Notes under the pieces: generated by a model | Seen by the model: only the letters and a program-made list of their open reading frames with translations | Database searches by the model: none | Told to the model about the DNA's origin: nothing | Translations under genes and position numbers: made by a program | NCBI GenBank assembly: GCA_002368665.1 | Contig: DFEK01000005.1 | Span: 257,608 to 321,607 of the forward strand | Length of the DNA stretch: 64,000 bases | Reading direction: 5' to 3' | Source of the DNA: Lachnospiraceae bacterium UBA3804 | GTDB lineage: Bacteria; Bacillota; Clostridia; Lachnospirales; Lachnospiraceae | Shown here: piece by piece, positions 7,322 through 15,803 of the stretch | Position numbering within the stretch: position 1 is the first letter of the stretch | Layout of the letters: each line of letters begins with the position of its first letter

Positions 7322-9166
7322 TCAATCCTCTACCACGTCATAATATACTGCGCCCTGTGGGAGCTTGATATTCGGTACCCATAACTGTTTTCCGCCCCAT
7401 CCTTTTGTACCGGTGACTTGGTACATTGTAAGGACTACTTTTCGAGGGAAGGATCCGCCTAGCTGCCAATCATTCGGGGATAGTAATGCGCCAGTACCTT
7501 GTGCAATATCTCTATTTCTGCGGACAATAAGGATGCCTTGTGTTGTAGGCGATTCTGCAAGCATCGTATCAAGAATTGCCTGAAATGAAGGAAGCTTAAA
7601 ATCTGAGTCTGTGATTATGTGCGATAAGATTTCCTTCATAAGGCGCAGGCTTACTTGATAGTATGGTTCGCTTTCAGTGAAAGATGCAAGTAATTCTGAT
7701 ATCTGTTCTATAGTGTTGTTATCTGGATAGAACGGATAATAATTGGTTCCGCCTGAAATAGCTGTAACATGATCGGAATCAAGCACATTTTTTCGAGTAG
7801 GGTTTAATCCTTCCGGATAATAAATCTTAACATCATCAAGACCTTGTTCTACCTGAGAAATGATGGCGTTATTTGTAGCATTGATATCTGCAAATAATTT
7901 ATATAAGCGTTCGTCGATATAAACCATCATCATTCCTGGATCACGGTCGTACCCGAACATTCGGCTGTGCTGCCACATTGTATCGGCCTGAGGTTTCTTG
8001 CTTGTGCGTGTATAATAAATTGTCTGCAGACTTGGGAAAGTTACTCCGCGGCCAAGAGTATTGCCGCCGACAACAAAATTGCATCCCGAGGAATATTCAT
8101 CACTGTCCACATCTGATTTTCCGTTCATCACAATCACTTTTATTTCGTTATTCAAAAGCATTTTAGATGCACGATCGAACAGCTGCTTAAATGGCAGCTT
8201 TTCTGATTTTGATGGAGATAAAAGATCATACTGCTTTTTCAATTTGCTTGAAAAATCACCTGAAAGATTATCCTTGCACCAACTTAATTCTGTATTGATG
8301 CTGTCGGCAAATTTCTGATGAGCTGCCTGACGGACACTTGGATGAATAAGGCAATTTGAAACGGTTCCGCCTGCTTCCAGGATCTGCGCTGAAACGAGAA
8401 GATGCCGGATGACAACATCTCTTTCGGCGTGTTCCAGTGTATCCAGGTATGTTACACAGCTGGCTTTCTCACTCTTGGGAAAGAAAAAGTCTCCGCCAAG
8501 ATAACCTTTGCCGGGTTTGAAATAGTGCGTAAAAAGTGGATGCCATCCTGATCCGACAGTCTGGAGAAAAATAGCCTGAGGTGTTCCTGTCACCTGAAGA
8601 TAAAGGCTGCTTGCGGCACCATCACGGATGGATCCAAGATACTTGTTGATAGAGGATTGTCTGTTTTTGTTTACAAGTGTGTTGAGAGAAGCGGCATCGG
8701 CCTCATCGTCAACTATAAAAAGCGGGTTGCCGCGCATAAATCCTGTGGAATTGAAAATGTTTGCCCACAGTTTTAATATTCTGGCATTTTTCTTCAGGAC
8801 AACGATTGTTGGAAGCATTAAACTGTTATCTGCAAATAACCTTGCATCGTTTTCTCCGCAGATGCAGTAGCCGTCTAAATCTGATTTCACACGATCAAGT
8901 GTCTGTTGCTGAAGAACGACATTATCAGTTGTTAGCAGAACAAAAACCGGAAATCCGAGGTCGGTGGCTTTGCACATAATACCGAACATCTGACCCGTCT
9001 TTCCAGATTGGACATTACCGAACAAAAGACCTATCTCATGACTTGTAAATGAGAACTTCTTAAGGTAGTTGTTCCCTACATCTTCTGCGGTAGCAGATAT
9101 AGATTCGGCAAGTCCGGTGTTTCCGCGCTCTATAATTTTATCCAAATAGTTTTTTAAGTAAGGCAT
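7322..9166 (-). CDS. Z1-domain ATPase of predicted restriction system
   Basis: 614 residues. P-loop GNVQSGKT at residues 50-57, helicase-like motif FIVDDEADAAS near 150, VTGTPQ motif III-like segment, and GGNTLGRGVTF plus DTMWQHSRMFGYDR (motif V/VI-like arginines) near residues 365-410. This is the Z1 family, found by comparative genomics beside Dcm methyltransferases, Vsr and PLD-type nucleases in predicted restriction systems. Probably an NTP-driven subunit that loads or powers the nuclease. Overlaps the PLD nuclease gene by one base. Confidence 0.88.
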   Translation of the reverse strand: MPYLKNYLDKIIERGNTGLAESISATAEDVGNNYLKKFSFTSHEIGLLFGNVQSGKTGQMFGIMCKATDLGFPVFVLLTTDNVVLQQQTLDRVKSDLDGYCICGENDARLFADNSLMLPTIVVLKKNARILKLWANIFNSTGFMRGNPLFIVDDEADAASLNTLVNKNRQSSINKYLGSIRDGAASSLYLQVTGTPQAIFLQTVGSGWHPLFTHYFKPGKGYLGGDFFFPKSEKASCVTYLDTLEHAERDVVIRHLLVSAQILEAGGTVSNCLIHPSVRQAAHQKFADSINTELSWCKDNLSGDFSSKLKKQYDLLSPSKSEKLPFKQLFDRASKMLLNNEIKVIVMNGKSDVDSDEYSSGCNFVVGGNTLGRGVTFPSLQTIYYTRTSKKPQADTMWQHSRMFGYDRDPGMMMVYIDERLYKLFADINATNNAIISQVEQGLDDVKIYYPEGLNPTRKNVLDSDHVTAISGGTNYYPFYPDNNTIEQISELLASFTESEPYYQVSLRLMKEILSHIITDSDFKLPSFQAILDTMLAESPTTQGILIVRRNRDIAQGTGALLSPNDWQLGGSFPRKVVLTMYQVTGTKGWGGKQLWVPNIKLPQGAVYYDVVED

Positions 9167-10326
9167 TATTCTTCATCTCCTTCCGCTTCGTCGGGCTTAA
9201 ACGAAAGCATCCATACATCTAAAGGCGTTCCATCTTCATCCAAAGCTGTCTGGCCAGTTTTTTTAAGGTATAGATTTTCGCATCCGTATTCCTGGAGCAT
9301 TTCCTTCGTTATCATACCCGTACGATCTGTATCCTGTTGCGTATCATTTACAGGAACAACAAGCCCGGCAGCAGCAAGACGGCCTTTGAGCCAACGCCCC
9401 ATGATCAGTTCATCGCCGACAGCGCTGAATTGTTTATTGCCGTCGCTTGTGGTATGGGCCTTAAACCAGTATCCATCATCGGTAATGATGAAGAATGGCT
9501 TATTCTTTTCCGGGTATCCATCTATGCGGGTTATTTCCTTTGCAACAGTAAGCTGTGTTTCATACCAGTCGCGGGATTTCCTTTTGCTTCTGGGAGCAGC
9601 ATAGCAGACGTTTACGTTGGATTTTGTAAAGTGTTTGCCGTCATCCAGGTGTCTTTCTTCCGATGCAGGAACCTTAAGCGGAAGAAGGAAAGAAGCGTAT
9701 GCTGTACATCTTTTGTAAAATTCCACATTTGAAGGGGGAACTTCTGTAACAAGTTCGATTCCAGAAAGTGCAGTGTTCTTTTCAAATATCAGCGGCATGT
9801 CTTTCACATCTTCGATATTTGCTGAGCAGTTCGGCATTTTCAGTTTTTCAATGAAATCAGAGATTTCCTTACATTCTGATGGATCGGTTGTTAGTGAAGA
9901 AATCTCATATTGTCGTCTATTTGCGGCTTCAAGCTTGATGACGCCGAGATTCGCCGAACCCATTATTGCAGCGAAGGGGATACCGTCTTTATAAAAACAG
10001 TATATTTTTCCATGATACTTGAAGGAGCGAACAATTCTTATTTCACCTATTCTGGATGCACGCCATTTCTTGTTGATTTTTATGGCGGTGTGGTAAGAAC
10101 CTTCCGGCATTCCTTCTATATAATACATCCCAATGTTTAAGCATATCTGTTTAATATTGGAGTTGGAAATCAAGCTGTCTAATTCTTCCAGAGAAGCACG
10201 CGAAACATAGCCGACAGCGATTTCAACATAATCAGCTTTGGCCAGCTGTTCCTTAAAACAATCTATTATTGTAAGCTGGTCATCGCTTGTTCCCAAAGGG
10301 AGTATATTTGAATAAAGCAGTTGCAT
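9166..10326 (-). CDS. NgoFVII-like PLD-fold restriction endonuclease
   Basis: 386 residues. Phospholipase D-like half-site in the N-terminal 170 residues: YHGKIY (His105, Lys107) and GSANLG (Ser124, Asn126), as in the NgoFVII/BfiI group that cuts DNA without metal ions. The C-terminal half has a predicted DNA-reading domain with KAHTTSDGNKQFSAVGDELIMG and an acidic tail. Sits between the small HTH gene and the Z1 gene, all with spacing under 12 bases or overlap. Likely the cutting subunit of the system; target sequence unknown. Confidence 0.82.
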   Translation of the reverse strand: MQLLYSNILPLGTSDDQLTIIDCFKEQLAKADYVEIAVGYVSRASLEELDSLISNSNIKQICLNIGMYYIEGMPEGSYHTAIKINKKWRASRIGEIRIVRSFKYHGKIYCFYKDGIPFAAIMGSANLGVIKLEAANRRQYEISSLTTDPSECKEISDFIEKLKMPNCSANIEDVKDMPLIFEKNTALSGIELVTEVPPSNVEFYKRCTAYASFLLPLKVPASEERHLDDGKHFTKSNVNVCYAAPRSKRKSRDWYETQLTVAKEITRIDGYPEKNKPFFIITDDGYWFKAHTTSDGNKQFSAVGDELIMGRWLKGRLAAAGLVVPVNDTQQDTDRTGMITKEMLQEYGCENLYLKKTGQTALDEDGTPLDVWMLSFKPDEAEGDEE

Positions 10327-10337
10327 TGCATAGCCTC

Positions 10338-10541
10338 CTATTCGTCGATGGTTTCCATTATATCTTCAAGATGGACATTCAGAGATTCACATATCTTTAA
10401 AAGTACATCTGTGGTGACATTCTCGCATTTGCCTAACTTAGCGATAGATGCAGAACTTACCCCGGATGCCACTTTAAGATCGTGTTTGTTCATACCCTTG
10501 TCAATTAACAGTTTCCACAGTTTGTTGTAGCTGATTTTCAT
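10338..10541 (-). CDS. Small Cro/C1-type HTH regulator
   Basis: 67 residues, nearly only a HTH domain (NKHDLKVASGVSSASIAKLG) of the YozG/Cro type. Lies 14 bases after the NACHT gene and 11 bases before the PLD nuclease gene in the same operon. Probably a second controller, for the minus-strand operon. The hairpin-shaped repeat at 13124-13161 upstream of the operon is a candidate target. Confidence 0.85.
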   Translation of the reverse strand: MKISYNKLWKLLIDKGMNKHDLKVASGVSSASIAKLGKCENVTTDVLLKICESLNVHLEDIMETIDE

Positions 10542-10555
10542 AGTATTTGCCCTTC

Positions 10556-12952
10556 CTAATCATCAAATAAATCTTCGGATTCGTCTTCTTTTTGTACTGA
10601 ATCAAGCAGTTCGGTGTAATACTTTTTGAGATTATTGTATTCTTCAACCAGCGGAAAATCCGGGTTCTTCATAAAGTCACGAAGGATCTTATATTTTCCG
10701 GGGTTGTGCCTCAGCTGATATATTTCTATCTCGATAGTAATGCCAGTTTGATCCGGGGCTCCGAAAAATGAGGTGTATTGATAGGGTATGTCGTCTTCAA
10801 AAGTAATGGTTGTGTCGTCAAGTAGCTTTTCATCAATATCGTCAGGATTATGAAATCTGTCATAAACCTTTGAATCGAGGAAGTATTCATAAACGCGCAC
10901 AGAGTTTCTGGTAGGAAGATCGTATATCTGTGAGGGCCATTCCAGCTCATCAAAATCGACCAGGGTTCCGAGTTGCTTTGAATCAACAATCTTTTTATAA
11001 ATAAAGGACTGGGCTTCATTAAAATATGTTTCCCCTGTATCGCCTTCTTGATAGTATAAAACCGGGTACAACCCATCAAGAAATTCCCAATATTCTTCGG
11101 CATCTCCTACAGCAGAACACTTTTCCAGCAGATTGTGCAGATACGGAAGAAAAATATATCTTTCTACTTTCTCCGGTATCATGTCGTAAAGCATGTCGAA
11201 AGTCCTGTCGGTATATGAACGATGCTGCATTTTCTCAAAGAAATTGCCTACGCGAATGAGTTTTGAGTCATAACCGGAAGCAAAATGTACTGCCGCAAAA
11301 TACTCTTGGAAAGAACGATGTATAAAGTAATACTTTTCGCCTTCGCGATACATGATGCAAAGATTATCTGTAAGATCCAAAAGGAAATCGCGAGGTGTTA
11401 CACCGCATTTTTCGGCGTAGGTATCTTTAAGAACTTTCTTCATATAGGATGAGAAGGTGATATCACTGAATTCCAATTCCTCATCTTTATACGTCCGGGC
11501 ACAGAATTCGGCGAAATATTTAGCGAATTCTTCCGGAGTCAGCTTAGTATGAAGGGGGCGCTTATAAGATCCCTTCGTTGCATCATGAAGTCTCGCCATT
11601 GTCTCATATGCTTTGGAATAGAATACATGCATTTTGGCGGGGACTTCTCCAAAAGAGGAATAAGTCATCAGCATGATGGTAAGCAGAAGAGGATTGCTGG
11701 CAAATTGATAGTGTGTGTTATACAGCTTCTGATCCAAGGCTTCCATAAAATTGCTTTTTGCGGTTATGTCCCAAAATTCAAGCTTGTCGATGAGCGTTAA
11801 AGCCTGAGGCTTTGTTAATGGCTCAATATCATAAATCGAGAATTTGGAATAGGCAATAAAACTGTATATTGGTCTGGATGTAATAACAATCATATTGCCG
11901 GGATAAGATTTGATAAATGCTTCCAGGTCCGTGTCAAAAGATTCTCGTGCAGATGATTGGATTTCATCAAGACCATCCAGAAGAAGTACGAGTTCCTTCT
12001 CCTGCAGGCTGTTTATTACATCGGAGTGAGTGATTTTAGAATCGAAATCCTTTACAGACTTCCATATAAAATCTACGATTCCATTAGTATCTTCTTTATA
12101 GTCCTTAAGCGAGAGCAATAATGGAATGAAGTCAGTTGTGCCTTGCGATTGTGCGGATGATAAGAAAAGGTGGGTTAAAAACATTGATTTTCCAATACCG
12201 CCGATTCCTTCAATTATTATGTACTTGGACTCTTTTTCAAGCTTGTCTATTGAAGCATCGTGGATGGTCTTCTCTTCTTTGGAATCTCTTGCACCTGTAA
12301 TCTTATATTTTTTATAAGTAATGTCATTGCAGACATAAATATCATAAAAGGGATGGGGTTTCTCTGCATATAGGAGTGTCTTTTTGGTTGAATAATATGC
12401 AGATGCGGTATCAAGGTAGGATTGAAATGGGTGTGGGGCTTCCTCAGATTCCTGCGGCAATCCTTCGAGATATAATACACCGTCTTTTACCGTAGCAAGG
12501 TCTGGAGCAATGCCAGCCGGATCAATGATGATAGGCGGTATGGAACCATTTTTTGAAGCACTCTTCGGAGTGCTTTTTTTGGTTGTGCCTGCGGCATCAG
12601 TAATGATGGATACAAACAGGTTGGCAAGCTGATCGCCAGCATTATGCGGGGTGATTTCCGGAAGAACATCAGAGAACTGTGTGCAGAGATTATCTACTGC
12701 AGCATCAGAAAACTGATAAATATAATCCGAAAAACTCATGGGTTCAATATATGCATTTATCTTTCTGGCAAGCCGAGTAATTTTCGCCTGACCATTATAA
12801 AAAGATTTGTAACTGCTTGGCTGATACTCATCCAAAATATCCTGACCTTCTTCGGAGAGGATTGCTTCAAATACTGAACGAGTGAATGCGGCAGTATTTC
12901 CTCCGGCGCTGATAACAGATGCCAATCTATGAATAAACTCTTTGAAATCCAT
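10556..12952 (-). CDS. NACHT/STAND NTPase, putative defence sensor
   Basis: 798 residues from the ATG at 12952, chosen because AGAAGGA precedes it; a GTG at 13024 would add 24 residues but has no ribosome site. N-terminal 230 residues have no family I recognise and may carry the effector or adaptor. NACHT core: P-loop GIGGIGKS near 248, Walker B LLLDGLDE near 321, VITSRP sensor near 350. A winged-helix-like segment and a helical C-terminus without clear repeats follow. STAND proteins of this kind act in anti-phage immunity by sensing a phage product. First gene of the minus-strand operon. Confidence 0.83.
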   Translation of the reverse strand: MDFKEFIHRLASVISAGGNTAAFTRSVFEAILSEEGQDILDEYQPSSYKSFYNGQAKITRLARKINAYIEPMSFSDYIYQFSDAAVDNLCTQFSDVLPEITPHNAGDQLANLFVSIITDAAGTTKKSTPKSASKNGSIPPIIIDPAGIAPDLATVKDGVLYLEGLPQESEEAPHPFQSYLDTASAYYSTKKTLLYAEKPHPFYDIYVCNDITYKKYKITGARDSKEEKTIHDASIDKLEKESKYIIIEGIGGIGKSMFLTHLFLSSAQSQGTTDFIPLLLSLKDYKEDTNGIVDFIWKSVKDFDSKITHSDVINSLQEKELVLLLDGLDEIQSSARESFDTDLEAFIKSYPGNMIVITSRPIYSFIAYSKFSIYDIEPLTKPQALTLIDKLEFWDITAKSNFMEALDQKLYNTHYQFASNPLLLTIMLMTYSSFGEVPAKMHVFYSKAYETMARLHDATKGSYKRPLHTKLTPEEFAKYFAEFCARTYKDEELEFSDITFSSYMKKVLKDTYAEKCGVTPRDFLLDLTDNLCIMYREGEKYYFIHRSFQEYFAAVHFASGYDSKLIRVGNFFEKMQHRSYTDRTFDMLYDMIPEKVERYIFLPYLHNLLEKCSAVGDAEEYWEFLDGLYPVLYYQEGDTGETYFNEAQSFIYKKIVDSKQLGTLVDFDELEWPSQIYDLPTRNSVRVYEYFLDSKVYDRFHNPDDIDEKLLDDTTITFEDDIPYQYTSFFGAPDQTGITIEIEIYQLRHNPGKYKILRDFMKNPDFPLVEEYNNLKKYYTELLDSVQKEDESEDLFDD

Positions 12953-13107
12953 CTCTTTGTCCTTCTTTGCCAAACTTTGTCCTGCATTGTCTAAGCATAT
13001 CCGCGAATAGCCATCCTTACCCACTCAATTTATTAAGATTGAAGCAGGATTATAACAGGAGACTGTGCATCGGGTGATATGGCTATGTGTGTGGGGCATA
13101 CATAACT

Positions 13108-13161
13108 ATCATATCATAAATTTGCAGATTTGACTACTGCAATTCTGGTAGAAAAATCTGC
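13108..13161 (-). promoter_or_regulatory. Candidate promoter and operator for defence operon
   Basis: On the minus strand, TAGTCA (13136-13131) and TATGAT (13113-13108) are 17 bases apart. GCAGATTT (13124-13131) and AAATCTGC (13154-13161) form an inverted repeat, with an inner CTAC/GTAG pair, overlapping the -35 box. This lies in the 448-base gap 12953-13400 between the NACHT start and the sigma-like gene. The -35 box is weak, so the call is tentative. Confidence 0.4.
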
Positions 13162-13280
13162 GATCGTAAAATCAGAATCCAGAATCCTAAATAAAAATTC
13201 ATATCAGGCCACATGTGCGCAGTGAGGCAGGATACGACATACCACGGAAAAGCAGTTGCGATAAAGGCAGCTGACGGAAC

Positions 13281-13400
13281 GTGGGTGTAAGTACCCTTGT
13301 TTTCCTGCGCTCTTTTTCAGCCGGTTCCGGGGTACTTCGGTCAAAAGTCCGTACCGGGTACCCTGCTCTCATTGCCTCCAGGCCAGCAAAGGAGGCAATT
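13281..13400 (+). promoter_or_regulatory. Structured leader with ribosome-site hairpin
   Basis: ATTGCCTCC (13371-13379) pairs perfectly with GGAGGCAAT (13391-13399), which contains the ribosome site of the ATG at 13401; the loop is 11 bases. Upstream the leader repeats GTACC/GGTAC words several times (about 13290, 13331, 13351, 13357), which allows competing pairings such as GGGTAC with GTACCC. The arrangement suggests control of translation of the sigma-like gene by RNA folding. Confidence 0.6.
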
Positions 13401-13970
13401 ATGAGAGTCAAGAAGACAAGGCAGGATCAGAGAGGCGTGTATCGTTATCCGGTGGATGTCCCAGACGGCAAGGGAGGTTACAGGAGAACCTATAACGTGA
13501 TCAAGCCGGGAGAGGATGGCGTGACGGAGGTTCTGATCCAGGATCTGCACAGGATGGATGACAACGAGGTTACCAACAATGTAAAGAACGGTCATCCGAA
13601 GATGACGGCGGAGCAGAAGGCGGCGAAGAAGGAGTGGGAAGAAGCGCATCCGGGCGAGAAGTACCCGATGGACTGGAACCTTTCCTTAAATTATGAGTTC
13701 GACAAATGCGAAGACGGTGATGTCAGCAAAAGCAGTGTGCTGTCCGGCGCAAGCTATGATCCTTTTGCGGAGATGGAGGTTCCGGACGAGGTGCTGAAGC
13801 TTCGGGAGATCGCGGCGAATAAGATGACGGACCGTCAGAGGCAGGCGTATGAACTGATCGGTCTTGAGGAACGCACGATCACAGAGGCGGCGAAGATCAT
13901 GGGCGTCAGCATCAAAGTGGCGAAGGTTCATTACGACAAGGCCATCGACTGCATCAGAAAAAATTTTTAA
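13401..13970 (+). CDS. Sigma-70-like HTH regulator (189 aa)
   Basis: C-terminal 60 residues (about 130-189) form a sigma region 4-like HTH: MTDRQRQAYELIGLEERTIT then EAAKIMGVSIKVAKVHYDKA. The N-terminal part is charged and lacks sigma region 2. Such truncated sigma-like proteins head early or replication operons of phages in this group. ATG 13401 is chosen because GGAGG lies 6-10 bases upstream and is locked in a hairpin. The first copy of a repeated RNA motif follows the stop directly. Confidence 0.75.
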   Translation: MRVKKTRQDQRGVYRYPVDVPDGKGGYRRTYNVIKPGEDGVTEVLIQDLHRMDDNEVTNNVKNGHPKMTAEQKAAKKEWEEAHPGEKYPMDWNLSLNYEFDKCEDGDVSKSSVLSGASYDPFAEMEVPDEVLKLREIAANKMTDRQRQAYELIGLEERTITEAAKIMGVSIKVAKVHYDKAIDCIRKNF

Positions 13971-13981
13971 AAGTTTTTTTC

Positions 13982-14041
13982 GGGGAGGGTAAAAATCCTC
14001 CCCTTTTCGTTGCCTGTGACATGTAAGGAAGACGACTTCCT
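13982..14041 (+). ncRNA. Repeated RNA motif, copy 1
   Basis: Hairpin 1 GGGGAGG/CCTCCCC with loop GTAAAAAT, then TTTT, conserved CGTTGCCTGTGAC (14008-14020), then hairpin 2 AGGAAG/CTTCCT (14026-14041). Other copies start at 18640 and about 51711. Stem sequences change between copies 1 and 2 on both sides, keeping pairing. It lies between the sigma-like stop and the next start. Confidence 0.65.
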
Positions 14042-14063
14042 GAAGAAAGAGAGGTGAAGAACC

Positions 14064-14276
14064 ATGGCAATTAAACACAAGATTGTCATCAACGTCTCAG
14101 ATCCCAACGGGCGCAAGGCGAACGTGCTGAGGGGCGCTGACGTGAAGCTTCCGGCAAGGCTCCTTAAGTTCCTGTTCGGAGATTTCACACAGGTGTATCT
14201 CTTATCGCCGGGGCAGACGGTGGAATCGGTAGACATCCGCGAAGTTGAGGAAGGAGGCAAAGCATGTCAAAGGTAA
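14064..14276 (+). CDS. Small phage protein (70 aa), unknown
   Basis: Basic protein with a beta-strand-like pattern (HKIVINVSDPNG, TQVYLLSPGQTVESVDIREV). ATG at 14064 after GAGGTGAAGAACC. It is the first gene of the replication operon and overlaps the next gene by 13 bases. No motif identifies a function. Confidence 0.6.
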   Translation: MAIKHKIVINVSDPNGRKANVLRGADVKLPARLLKFLFGDFTQVYLLSPGQTVESVDIREVEEGGKACQR

Positions 14277-14668
14277 ACATCGCAAAGATCGCAAAGGATG
14301 TGGGTATCTGCAGCGAGAACCTGGTCAGCATCTCTGAAAGCCTGATCAGTATTTCGGAGAAGGTGGCCACGGTGGCAAAGGTGATCGCAGAGATCGTATC
14401 CGAATTCCAGGGTGAGCCGGATAAGCCTGCGGTCGAGACAAAGCCGAAGAAGGCGGCACAGAAGCAGGTCGAAGCAAAGGAAGAAACGCCGGAGCCGGTG
14501 AAGGAATACACATTCACAGAGGTGAGGACATTTCTGGCTGACAAGTCCAGAGCCGGTCATACCGCAGAGGTGAAGAAGATACTTGCGGCGCACGGCGCGG
14601 ACAAGCTGTCTGATCTGGACAAGGCCGAATACGCTGCCGTCATGGCGGAAGCGGAGGTGCTGGAGTAA
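14264..14668 (+). CDS. Phage replication-region protein (134 aa), unknown
   Basis: N-terminal 45 residues are an amphipathic helix with ISESLISISEKVATVAKVI heptad-like spacing. A Lys/Glu/Pro-rich linker (about 50-85) and a compact C-terminal module follow (FTEVRTFLADKSRAGHTAEV, then KKILAAHGADKLSDL), which resembles small C-terminal modules of phage single-strand DNA or recombination accessory proteins. Overlaps the next gene by one base. Function not known. Confidence 0.6.
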   Translation: MSKVNIAKIAKDVGICSENLVSISESLISISEKVATVAKVIAEIVSEFQGEPDKPAVETKPKKAAQKQVEAKEETPEPVKEYTFTEVRTFLADKSRAGHTAEVKKILAAHGADKLSDLDKAEYAAVMAEAEVLE

Positions 14669-15789
14669 TGGCAAAGCACGCATTTTTATCGGCATCATCG
14701 AGCCACAGATGGCTTGAATGCCCGCCTTCTGCAAAGTTGTGTTCAGAGCAGGAGGACAGGGCAAGTCCCTACGCTCAGCAGGGTACTGACTGCCACGAAC
14801 TGTGCGCCTATCTGGTAGAGAAGTCCCTTGGCAGGGATGCGGAGGATCCGACGGAGAACCTTACCTATTACGATCAGGAAATGCAGGACTGCGCTGAGAG
14901 TTACCGGGACTATGTGACGGAACAGATCGAGGCGGCAAAGAAGCGCTGTCCGGATCCGCAGATCCTGATAGAGCAGAGGCTGGACTTTTCCAGATGGGTC
15001 GAGAACGGCTTCGGCACCGGCGACTGCGTGATCGTTGCGGATGAGGTTCTGCAGATCATCGATTACAAGCATGGTCTGGGCGTTCTGGTATCTGCGGAAA
15101 GAAATCCACAGATGATGTGCTACGCATTAGGCGCTCTGGAACTGTTCGATGGTCTGTATGACATCCGGGAGATCAGCATGACGATCTTCCAGCCGCGCCG
15201 GGAGAATGTCAGCACATTCACTATGACAAAGGAAGAACTGCTTGCATGGGCGGATGAAGTCCTGAAGCCTACGGCGGAATTGGCGTACGAAGGCAAGGGT
15301 GAGTTCAAAGCCGGGGATCACTGCCAGTTCTGCAAGGTGAAGGCGACCTGCAGGAAGCGGGCGGAGTACAATCTGGAACTTGCCAGATATGACTTCGAGA
15401 TGCCGGCGACTCTGGAAGATACCGAGATCGCGGCTATCCTTCCGAGGATCGACAGCCTGACGGCATGGGCGGCTGACCTGAAGGAATACGCCCTGCAGCA
15501 GGCACTGTCCGGCACACACTATGAAGGATTCAAGGTCGTGGAAGGCAGGTCGAACCGGAAATACAGTGATGAGGCAGCGGTCGCATCGGCAGCGGAGAAC
15601 GCAGGATACGATCCTTATGAGAAGAAGCTACTTGGCATCACGGCAATGACAGCCCTTATGGGCAAGAAGAAGTTTGAGGAAGTGCTTGGCTCTTATATCA
15701 CGAAGCCTCAGGGCAAGCCGGCACTTGTGCCGGAATCGGATAAGAGGCCGGCGATCAATACAGCATATGAAGATTTCAGTGAAAATTAA
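14668..15789 (+). CDS. DUF2800 PD-(D/E)XK nuclease-like protein
   Basis: 373 residues. N-terminal HAFLSASSSHRWLECPPSA is the signature start of the DUF2800 family, with an early Cys. Nuclease-like core with GTGDCVIV and IIDYKHGLG (the D-x-K pair near residues 130-135), then QxxxYALG, and a C-terminal Cys set (CQFCKVKATC) suggesting an Fe-S cluster as in Cas4/AddB nucleases. Probably a phage recombination exonuclease working with the DUF2815 single-strand binding protein directly downstream. Confidence 0.85.
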   Translation: MAKHAFLSASSSHRWLECPPSAKLCSEQEDRASPYAQQGTDCHELCAYLVEKSLGRDAEDPTENLTYYDQEMQDCAESYRDYVTEQIEAAKKRCPDPQILIEQRLDFSRWVENGFGTGDCVIVADEVLQIIDYKHGLGVLVSAERNPQMMCYALGALELFDGLYDIREISMTIFQPRRENVSTFTMTKEELLAWADEVLKPTAELAYEGKGEFKAGDHCQFCKVKATCRKRAEYNLELARYDFEMPATLEDTEIAAILPRIDSLTAWAADLKEYALQQALSGTHYEGFKVVEGRSNRKYSDEAAVASAAENAGYDPYEKKLLGITAMTALMGKKKFEEVLGSYITKPQGKPALVPESDKRPAINTAYEDFSEN

Positions 15790-15803
15790 GGAGGAAAATC
15801 ACT

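Noticed and set aside
5466..13024. DISARM system (methyltransferase plus PLD plus ATPase)
   Set aside because: No DrmA-type helicase or DrmB (DUF1998) protein; the ATPase is Z1 and the PLD protein is of the NgoFVII type.
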